The position numbers and the translations under genes are program-made. 64,000 nucleotides of DNA from Bacillota bacterium (lineage in GTDB: Bacteria; Bacillota_I; Bacilli_A; Erysipelotrichales; Erysipelotrichaceae). The stretch covers positions 1-64,000 of the forward strand of contig JAHFCO010000004.1 in assembly GCA_023249475.1 (NCBI GenBank). The letters are read 5' to 3'. The notes below the pieces were generated by a model, which saw only the letters and a program-made list of their open reading frames with translations, did not search any database and was not told the origin of the DNA. Shown here piece by piece: positions 58,447-64,000 of this stretch (positions are counted from its first letter, which is position 1; every line of letters begins with the position of its first letter).

Positions 58447-60246
58447 TTATAGCAGATCCAGTCTCTTCAATGTTGCTTCGGTCGGGAAGGCATCGACCCA
58501 TCCGCGGACTTCGTAGTACTGCGGCAAGGTGATGTTCAACTTGCTGACTTCGCCTTTGGACGGACCACTGGGAATCGGTTCATTCAAAATGCGTTTCGGT
58601 AAGGTATCGTCCCCGGCGACCATGCCGGCTTCCTTATTGAACAGACGTTCGATGTTGTAGATGCGTTCTCCAACCTTCAAAACGCCTTCCACGTCGTAGT
58701 TCGTTCCCGTCGCCGCGTTCAACAATCCCGCATAATCCGGAGCGCCGAGGGCGAAGGAGGTGAACAGACACATCCCGCTGGAGTCGATGACCGCGGTCAA
58801 GTCTTGGAAAATCTTGGTCCACGTGGCTTTCCCTTCGGTCGCCAAACGGTTCAGAGGTTCAGGCAAGCCGAGGACTTCGGGCGAAATCATATAGCCGCGT
58901 ACGTGGCAACCGCCGCGATTGCTGGTGGCATAGGTGATCCCGATGCCTTGGATACCGCGTGCATCATACGCCGGCATTTCTTGTTTCTTGACGCTCATCG
59001 AGAATTCGGGCACGCCGTAATGATCGCACAGGCGGTAGGATCCGCTCGCCATCAAACGACCCAGCTTGTTGTCGCCGTAGCCCATATGTTTCGTCCATTC
59101 GACGATCGCTTTCGCGCTTCCCCAAACCAAGGGGACGCCATCGCAATCTTCGTCTTTGAGATAGCCTTTTTGATAGAGTTCCATGGCGGCCGCGATGGTC
59201 GTCGGAGCACCGATGGCATCCAGACCCAATTCGTTGCACCAGTAGTTCGCTTCGTTGATGGCTTCGAGGTCTTCGACACCGCAGTTGGCGCCGTAGGCCC
59301 AGATCGGTTCGTATTCCGGACCGCCGACCGTCTTCCCGTTCAGGTTGATGACGCGTCCGCATCCGATCGGACAACGGTGGCAATAGCCCTGTTTCACAAG
59401 ATACTTTTCTTTCAAGGTTTCACCGCTGGTCTTGTCCGCATCGGCGAAATAGGATTCCTGCCAGTTACGGGTCGGGAACGAACCGATGTTGTTGACGATG
59501 TTGACCAATACCGCGGTCCCGTACGTCGGCAAGCCTTGTCCGGTGACGCCGTTTTCGCGGATCTTGCGTAGCGATTCGGTGACGACTTCACGGAGTTTTT
59601 CTTTATCGAACGGTTCGATGACGGTACGCGTTGAGGCACAGACGATGGCTTTCAGCATCTTGCTTCCCATGACGGCACCGACGCCGCTGCGTCCCGCTGC
59701 ACGGTCGGCTTCGTTCATGATGCAAGCCAATTCGAACAGTTGTTCGCCGGCCGGACCGATGTTGAGAACGGAAGCGTCTTTCCCGTGTTTTTCTTTCAAG
59801 ATTTCTTCGACGACCGTGGATTCCTTGCCCCAGAGGTCTCCCGCCGGCAGCAATTCGACTTTATCGTCATGGATGCTCAGGTAAACCGGAGCGTCCGCTT
59901 TCCCTTCGACGATGACCGCGTCATAGCCCGCGTATTTCAAACGCGCGCCCCAGACGCCGCCCGAATTGGAACTTGCAATCATCCCGGTCAGCGGGGATTT
60001 CGTCACGACCATGTATCTTCCTCCGGTCGGTACGTTGCATCCCGTCAAGGGACCGTTAATGAAAACCAACTTGTTGGCGGGTGACAGCGGGTCGACTTTC
60101 GCGACGCCTTCGTCATACAGGATCTTCGTCCCTAAGCCACGTCCCCCGATGAACTTTTTGGCCAAGGCTTCGTCGAGGATTTCGGTTTTGATGGATTTCT
60201 CCGTCAAGTTGACGCGTAACATCTTCAGATTGTAGGATGTTGTCAT
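58447..60246 (-). CDS. aor: Tungsten-dependent aldehyde ferredoxin oxidoreductase
   Basis: A 599-residue AOR-family enzyme starting MTTSYNLKMLRVNLTEKS. N-terminal 'KKFIGGRGLGTKILYDEG' and 'GRYMVVTKSPLTGMIASSNSGGVWGARLKYAGYDAVIVEG' are AOR_N. 'YCHRCPIGCGRVINLNGKTVGGPEYEPIWAYGANCGVED' provides the 4Fe-4S cysteines, and 'AVIDSSGMCLFTSF' carries the fourth Cys. These enzymes oxidise aldehydes to acids and reduce ferredoxin using a W-bis-pyranopterin. AAAGGAGG is 6 bases upstream. Its leader contains a Moco/Tuco riboswitch and terminator. Confidence 0.94.
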   Translation of the reverse strand: MTTSYNLKMLRVNLTEKSIKTEILDEALAKKFIGGRGLGTKILYDEGVAKVDPLSPANKLVFINGPLTGCNVPTGGRYMVVTKSPLTGMIASSNSGGVWGARLKYAGYDAVIVEGKADAPVYLSIHDDKVELLPAGDLWGKESTVVEEILKEKHGKDASVLNIGPAGEQLFELACIMNEADRAAGRSGVGAVMGSKMLKAIVCASTRTVIEPFDKEKLREVVTESLRKIRENGVTGQGLPTYGTAVLVNIVNNIGSFPTRNWQESYFADADKTSGETLKEKYLVKQGYCHRCPIGCGRVINLNGKTVGGPEYEPIWAYGANCGVEDLEAINEANYWCNELGLDAIGAPTTIAAAMELYQKGYLKDEDCDGVPLVWGSAKAIVEWTKHMGYGDNKLGRLMASGSYRLCDHYGVPEFSMSVKKQEMPAYDARGIQGIGITYATSNRGGCHVRGYMISPEVLGLPEPLNRLATEGKATWTKIFQDLTAVIDSSGMCLFTSFALGAPDYAGLLNAATGTNYDVEGVLKVGERIYNIERLFNKEAGMVAGDDTLPKRILNEPIPSGPSKGEVSKLNITLPQYYEVRGWVDAFPTEATLKRLDLL

Positions 60247-60274
60247 ACGTTCCTCCTTTAAGAACTTTTCAAAC

Positions 60275-60301
60275 AAAAAAACAAGGGTTGCGACCCTTGT
60301 A
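60275..60301 (-). terminator. Riboswitch terminator in the AOR leader
   Basis: ACAAGGGT/ACCCTTGT perfect stem with a 4-base loop, followed by seven T residues on the minus strand, 29 bases before the AOR start codon and after the riboswitch. A terminator in a leader implies attenuation. Confidence 0.85.
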
Positions 60302-60412
60302 ATGAACATTCTTGGGCCGCACAAAAATCATGCAGTCCCTTTCCAAGCGGGAGGCCGTTCCGTTTCCAGAACAACCCATCGGTCGGTTTCCGTTTGAGGA
60401 AATGCGACTCGG
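60302..60412 (-). ncRNA. Moco/Tuco riboswitch
   Basis: The minus-strand leader contains TTCCGAGTCGC, a TTTCC-loop-GGAAACC hairpin, a GTTC/GAAC hairpin, GGCCTCCCGC, then a short loop and GGGACTGC. These follow the order of conserved blocks of the molybdenum-cofactor RNA motif (CCGAG, GGAAACC, GCCTCCC, GGGACTGC). Upstream of a tungsten enzyme the ligand is probably the tungsten form of the cofactor. The -10 TATAAT at 60428-60433 and the terminator at 60275-60301 frame it. Confidence 0.83.
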
Positions 60413-60427
60413 AACTTATCTACTTCT

Positions 60428-60450
60428 ATTATAAGCGCTTTCAGGCGCTT
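60428..60450 (-). promoter_or_regulatory. AOR promoter -10 with overlapping inverted repeat
   Basis: Minus-strand -10 TATAAT (60428-60433). Directly upstream is the inverted repeat AAGCGC-CTGAAA-GCGCTT (60433-60450) in the spacer. The -35 region is weak, so an activator or repressor site here is plausible. Confidence 0.6.
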
Positions 60451-60484
60451 GTGAATAGACGAATTATTGTTTTTCGAATTTTTT

Positions 60485-60667
60485 TTATCCGCCGCATCCG
60501 CCTTCGATCAAGTGGATCAGGATCACATCGTAACCCAGGCTGGCGGCGATGTCACACGCCCGCTTCCCCTCATCGTTTCGTGCGTTGCGATCCGCACCTT
60601 CCGCCAATAATCTCTTGACGGATTCCAGGTCTTTTCGAAGCACCGCCTCCATCAATGGCGTGTTCAT
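60485..60667 (-). CDS. Single-ankyrin-repeat small protein
   Basis: A 60-residue protein starting MNTPLMEAVLRKDLESVKRLLAEGADRNARNDEGKRACDIAASLGYDVILIHLIEGGCGG. This is about one and a half ankyrin repeats. It ends with Cys-Gly-Gly, unusual for an ankyrin and reminiscent of sulfur-carrier tails. The ATG overlaps the radical SAM stop (ATGA), so it is cotranscribed with the AOR maturase. Function unknown; a small adaptor for the tungstoenzyme pathway is a guess. Confidence 0.78.
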   Translation of the reverse strand: MNTPLMEAVLRKDLESVKRLLAEGADRNARNDEGKRACDIAASLGYDVILIHLIEGGCGG

Positions 60668-61716
60668 ATGCACTCCACGAACCCTCGTGTCCAGAGACAA
60701 TCGGCACAGGACGGGTTTTGCCCTTTACAGTCGCATTGGGAATCGTTGATATAGTCGCAGGAATCCACCAGGTCGCAATCGGGGCAGGACGGAAAGCGGT
60801 TGGCCAGGTTCTGCAATCGTAAATCGCGGTATTGCCGGGTGTCCCAGATTTCCTTCATCGTGTTTTGATTGACGTTGCCGTAATGATACGGATACACCTG
60901 CTTTCTGCGACCAAAGACATATTCTACGGAAGGATGGGCGAAACGATAGCAGGAGGAAACATTCCCGTCCGAATTGATCGTCATCGTCCCGTCTTCGATG
61001 AAGACGCATTTACGCTCCGTCTTGAGTTCGATGTTGGGGAACTTGACCTGGAGTTGGTTGCTTAAACAAAGGTTCAACCATTCGTTGCGTTTCTGCTTCA
61101 TGCGCTGGTTATCGTGCAACGCATAGACGATCTTGTCCGCATCCTCCGCATTTTGGGGCAACAGATTGGACAAGACGAGTTTCATGAATCCGTGTTTGTG
61201 TAAAAGCGGGATCAAACCGGACACATCGTCGATATTGTATTCGCTCAACACCAGTTGGGCGATGAGGAACGGACGATGCAATCCCAGTTCGGTGCGACGT
61301 TGGATGAGTTTTGAGACATTGTCGAACAATCGGGTGAGGTCGAAATTACGGATGACTTCGAACGTGCCGGGAAGCCCGTCGACGGAAATGATGACGCGCT
61401 CGAAACGCCTCGCCAAGGTATCGATCGTTTCATCGCTCCAGTAAAAGGCATTGGTCGTAATACTTAGGGTCACATCGGGTAAATCCTTAACGATCTGATT
61501 GAAGCGGGTATGGGTCGTCGGTTCCCCGATGCCACCCAAAACGATCTCTTCAAGGTCCGGATTGGCATGCAAGTCGCGCAAACATCGCTCCAAGGTTTCC
61601 GGACTCATTTCATGCAGTTCCCCACCCCAATTCTGACGAAAACAACTGATGCAATTCAGATTGCACCGTTGCGTCAATTCAAGGTAGACTTTACGTAACG
61701 TTAGTTTTTCAAGCAC
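60664..61716 (-). CDS. Radical SAM/SPASM maturase of tungsten oxidoreductases
   Basis: A radical SAM protein with 'LELTQRCNLNCISCFRQNWGGELHEMSP' (CxxxCxxC) and 'IVLGGIGEPTTH', and a SPASM-type C-terminus rich in Cys ('FPSCPDCDLVDSCDYINDSQCDCKGQNPSCADCLW'). It resembles the family of tungsten-cofactor oxidoreductase maturases (Cmo-like) found beside AOR genes. The start was set at GTG 61716 with GAGGTG 6 bases upstream, giving 350 residues. The upstream ATG 61740 lies across the -10 box, so it cannot be on the transcript from that promoter. Confidence 0.85.
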   Translation of the reverse strand: MLEKLTLRKVYLELTQRCNLNCISCFRQNWGGELHEMSPETLERCLRDLHANPDLEEIVLGGIGEPTTHTRFNQIVKDLPDVTLSITTNAFYWSDETIDTLARRFERVIISVDGLPGTFEVIRNFDLTRLFDNVSKLIQRRTELGLHRPFLIAQLVLSEYNIDDVSGLIPLLHKHGFMKLVLSNLLPQNAEDADKIVYALHDNQRMKQKRNEWLNLCLSNQLQVKFPNIELKTERKCVFIEDGTMTINSDGNVSSCYRFAHPSVEYVFGRRKQVYPYHYGNVNQNTMKEIWDTRQYRDLRLQNLANRFPSCPDCDLVDSCDYINDSQCDCKGQNPSCADCLWTRGFVECI

Positions 61717-61738
61717 GGTATTCACCTCAAGCGCTTTC

Positions 61739-61767
61739 ATTGTACCATAGTTGTAGTTTGATCACAA
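61739..61767 (-). promoter_or_regulatory. Promoter of the radical SAM maturase gene
   Basis: Minus-strand -35 TTGTGA (61762-61767), 17-base spacer, -10 TACAAT (61739-61744). The palindrome AAGCGCTT (61729-61736) follows at the start of transcription. Confidence 0.7.
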
Positions 61768-61812
61768 AATCGAATTGTTTCAGGATTGGACAGACTTGAT
61801 TTGTTTCTTTCG

Positions 61813-61841
61813 TTGATTCAAACGCTTAAAAATGATACAAT
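61813..61841 (+). promoter_or_regulatory. Promoter of the ion permease gene
   Basis: -35 TTGATT (61813-61818), 17-base spacer, -10 TACAAT (61836-61841), 32 bases before the start codon. Divergent from the radical SAM promoter. Confidence 0.7.
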
Positions 61842-61873
61842 TGCACGGAAATCAAATGATATGAGAGGATTCC

Positions 61874-63151
61874 ATGATGAAAGAAATCGCTTTAGGCCTA
61901 TTTGCCATAACTTACGTCTGTTTATTGATGTTTCCGAAACGCCGATCCTACATCGCTTTGGCTTCGGCCGTCGTCTTTGTATTGATCGGAATCTTACCGA
62001 CCGGAGACATTTTGACCGCGATCGACTGGAACGTCATTCTGATGATCGGCGGTACCATGGGGATCGTATCGCTCTTCATCGAGTCCAAGATGCCATCCCT
62101 TCTGGCCGACATCATTCTCGACAAGATGCCCAACGTGAAATGGGCTGTGATCGCATTGGCCTTATTCGCGGGGATCGTCTCCGCCTTCATCGACAATGTG
62201 GCGACCGTATTGATGGTCGCTCCCGTCGCCGTCGACATCGCGAAGAAACTGAAGATTTCCCCGGTGAACGCGATTATCGCGATCGCCGTATCCTCCAACC
62301 TGCAAGGGGCCGCGACCTTGGTCGGCGATACCACGTCGATCCTTCTTGGCGGCGCAGCGGGTATGAATTTCATGGATTTCTTCTTCTACCAAGGAAGAAT
62401 CGGGATTTTCTGGGTCGTACAAGCCGGTGCGATCATCTCCGCTTTTATCCTGTTGTGGTTGTTCCGAAAAGACAAACAACCGATCCATTTGACGGAAAAA
62501 ACGATCGTGAAGGATTACTTCCCGACGATTCTGCTGTCTTCGATGGTATTGTTGCTGATCGTGGTCTCGTTTGTCCCTGAATCCAACAAGCTTCCTGAAA
62601 CCAACGGTTTGATCTGCGTCGCCTTGATGGTCGTCGGATTGATCCGTGAAGGATTGTTCAAAAAGAACCCTTCCCGGGTCGTCAGCACTTTCCTTGAAAT
62701 CGACGTCCAGACCATCCTGTTGCTCGCCAGTTTATTCGTCATCATCGGCGGCATCAAGGAAGTCGGCATCATCGACGATATCTCGAAACTCTTCGTATCG
62801 TTCGCGGGGGATAATCTCTTCGCCATCTATACCTTGATCGTCTTCGCTTCGGTCATCATCTCCGCCTTCATCGACAATATCCCTTATGTCGCCACGATGC
62901 TTCCCGTCGTCGCCTCCATCGCCCTGCAGCTGAACGTCGACCCGACCATCCTCTACTTCGGCTTGTTGATCGGTGCGACCTTGGGTGGAAACATGACGCC
63001 GATCGGCGCTTCCGCGAACATCGCCGGCTTGGGGATCTTGCGTAAAGAAGGCTATGAAGTCAGCAGCGGAACCTTCATGAAGATCGGCATCCCCTTTACG
63101 TTAGCCGCCGTCCTTACCGGTTATGTATTGATTTGGTTCATCTGGATGTAG
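61874..63151 (+). CDS. Ion transporter superfamily permease (ArsB/NhaD/SLC13-like)
   Basis: A 425-residue membrane protein with about 11 helices and internal duplication. The paired motifs 'FAGIVSAFIDNVATVLMVAPVAVDIA' and 'ASVIISAFIDNIPYVATMLPVVASIA' are the IT-superfamily signatures, with 'SSNLQGAATLVGDTTSILLG' and 'GATLGGNMTPIGASANIAGLGI' after each. Family members export arsenite, exchange Na+/H+, or move dicarboxylates; sequence alone does not decide. Its gene is divergent from the tungstoenzyme operon. GAGAGGA precedes the two in-frame ATGs at 61874 and 61877. Confidence 0.87.
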   Translation: MMKEIALGLFAITYVCLLMFPKRRSYIALASAVVFVLIGILPTGDILTAIDWNVILMIGGTMGIVSLFIESKMPSLLADIILDKMPNVKWAVIALALFAGIVSAFIDNVATVLMVAPVAVDIAKKLKISPVNAIIAIAVSSNLQGAATLVGDTTSILLGGAAGMNFMDFFFYQGRIGIFWVVQAGAIISAFILLWLFRKDKQPIHLTEKTIVKDYFPTILLSSMVLLLIVVSFVPESNKLPETNGLICVALMVVGLIREGLFKKNPSRVVSTFLEIDVQTILLLASLFVIIGGIKEVGIIDDISKLFVSFAGDNLFAIYTLIVFASVIISAFIDNIPYVATMLPVVASIALQLNVDPTILYFGLLIGATLGGNMTPIGASANIAGLGILRKEGYEVSSGTFMKIGIPFTLAAVLTGYVLIWFIWM

Positions 63152-63499
63152 TCAGTCGACGATTCTATAAATCAACATCAACACCCCAAGATATAGCAGA
63201 CCGATCAAAAGCAACCCGATCCATCCAAGGTTCGGGTTTTTTATCGCTTCTTCGTCCGCATGAACAAGACATTCATCCCACACCCCTTTCGGTAATGTCT
63301 TGATCGTCAATGCGATGCCGATCGGTAAGATCAAGAGATCGTCGAGATATCCGATGACCGGGATGAAGTCGGGGATCAGATCGATCGGCGACAAGGCATA
63401 ACCCAATACAAGGACGGGGATGATTTTGTAGATCCAATGGACTTCTTTGTTTCGATAGAGAATCGTCAAGGCATGTAACTGACGCTTCAGTTTCTTCAT
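63152..63499 (-). CDS. DUF1232 (YkvA-like) membrane protein
   Basis: A 115-residue protein with the DUF1232 core 'YALSPIDLIPDFIPVIGYLDDLLILPIGIALTIKTLP' and a C-terminal membrane helix 'IGLLLIGLLYLGVLMLIY'. Function unknown. Convergent with the permease with no spacer between the stops and no terminator. It overlaps the rocB-like gene by 4 bases. Confidence 0.87.
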   Translation of the reverse strand: MKKLKRQLHALTILYRNKEVHWIYKIIPVLVLGYALSPIDLIPDFIPVIGYLDDLLILPIGIALTIKTLPKGVWDECLVHADEEAIKNPNLGWIGLLLIGLLYLGVLMLIYRIVD

Positions 63500-64000
63500 G
63501 TTCTTTCACCAAGCAACTTGATCATCAAAATGAAATAAGGCAACGCCTTGTCGAACGAGTACTTCAGATCGATCCGTTCGCTGACTTTATGGGCGTCTTT
63601 CCCGTTGGGTCCAAGATTCAAGAACGGGATGTCCAGTCGGCTCAACGCTTCAAGGGGCAAGTCATAGATCGCATTGAATCCCGCGAACCAATCGCCGAGT
63701 TGTTTCGGATCCACATCCCCTTCCAAACCGAGGTAGGACATATCGCTTAAGCCTTGATAGACCGGATCGACCGTGAAGGTCGTTTGATTCGCGACTTGCT
63801 TGATGAACTTAGTCGTACTTTGAACGATTCTTTCCTGGGTCGCATTCTTTGTGCGATGAGGATAGTACGGAGGGGCGAAGAACGGGACCACGAGGATATC
63901 ATCCGAGGCGAGGGCATCGAGGCTACGTTTCACCAAATCGACCGCCCGCTCCCTTACGTCCTGGATCTTGTCGTCCGCTTTCAGACTCACATTCAGTTCG
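63496..64000 (-). CDS. RocB-like M20 family peptidase, C-terminal part
   Basis: The frame is open to the window edge, so the gene is cut at its 5' end. The visible 168 residues ('FFAPPYYPHRTKNATQERIVQST', 'DPVYQGLSDMSYLGLEGDVD', 'ALSRLDIPFLNLGPNGKDAHKVSERIDLKYSFDKALPYFILMIK') resemble the C-terminus of RocB, an M20-type protein of arginine use whose reaction is not established. His in 'GKDAHKVSERI' is the conserved final metal ligand. An internal ATG/GTG near 63990 is not a start. Confidence 0.8.
   Translation of the reverse strand, partial: ELNVSLKADDKIQDVRERAVDLVKRSLDALASDDILVVPFFAPPYYPHRTKNATQERIVQSTTKFIKQVANQTTFTVDPVYQGLSDMSYLGLEGDVDPKQLGDWFAGFNAIYDLPLEALSRLDIPFLNLGPNGKDAHKVSERIDLKYSFDKALPYFILMIKLLGERT

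Noticed and set aside
60664-61740. ATG at 61740 as the start of the radical SAM gene
   Set aside because: The ATG overlaps the last base of a TACAAT -10 with a 17-base spacer to TTGTGA, and it has no ribosome site. GTG 61716 has GAGGTG at the right distance.

Overview
The window looks like the chromosome of a walled, low-to-mid GC Bacillota, possibly an Erysipelotrichia- or Haloplasma-like lineage. The signs are: TGA used as stop, strong AGGAGG ribosome sites, sigma-A type promoters, ECF transporters, MurB, MurQ, MupG and M23 genes that imply peptidoglycan, and a tungsten aldehyde oxidoreductase. The lineage is inference; no rRNA lies in the window. Most genes are chromosomal, tightly packed in operons, often overlapping by 1-30 bases, mainly on the minus strand.

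Layout. 1-15.7 kb: tRNA-Ala(CGC), HAD phosphatases, a DODA-type dioxygenase, a TldD/TldE protease pair, CutC, RlmD, a small pyrophosphatase-like protein, a DnaQ-like exonuclease, an ArsR-controlled heavy-metal P-type ATPase with a clear 12-2-12 operator, VanW, a VOC protein, a TauE/SafE permease, MscL and the MupG-MurQ muropeptide recycling pair. 15.7-29.6 kb: a mobile island of visibly different, more AT-rich composition. Its left half is a type I restriction-modification operon (XRE regulator, HsdM, HsdS, HsdR) ending in an unusual fifth gene with a DGQHR/DndB-like domain and a TIR/nucleoside-deoxyribosyltransferase-like C-terminus. Its right half holds a frameshifted P4-type primase-helicase, a zinc-ribbon protein, a lone HK97-type capsid protein, TnpW and a TnpX-like large serine recombinase.

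29.6-35.8 kb: two SAM hydroxide adenosyltransferases (one truncated and fused out of frame to the end of a PepV-like dipeptidase gene) downstream of a complete ECF transporter. 35.8-39.8 kb: a polyamine operon speD-speA-speE-speB. 39.9-48 kb: a CcdA/thioredoxin membrane protein, a thioredoxin, a cysteine desulfurase, an M23/LysM/G5 cell-wall peptidase, YbjQ, HflX, MurB, a NYN-OST-HTH protein and TcdA. 48-54 kb: QueT, a GrpB-like protein, an SDR, a zinc-uptake operon znuA-znuC-znuB-zur, and CorA. 54.2-64 kb: a cation/proton antiporter behind a fluoride riboswitch with a visible terminator, a DUF438/hemerythrin/PAS protein, an SDR, a HAD phosphatase, and a tungstoenzyme locus. That locus contains a radical SAM maturase, a single-ankyrin protein, a Moco/Tuco riboswitch, a tungsten AOR and a MoaD-like protein. 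The window ends with an ion permease, a DUF1232 protein and the 3' end of a RocB-like peptidase.

The main candidate for an undescribed system is the five-gene restriction operon with its DGQHR-NDT/TIR-like fusion protein. Second-line candidates are the 11-base motif shared by the two tungstoenzyme promoters and the island pairing a lone capsid gene with a TnpX-type recombinase.
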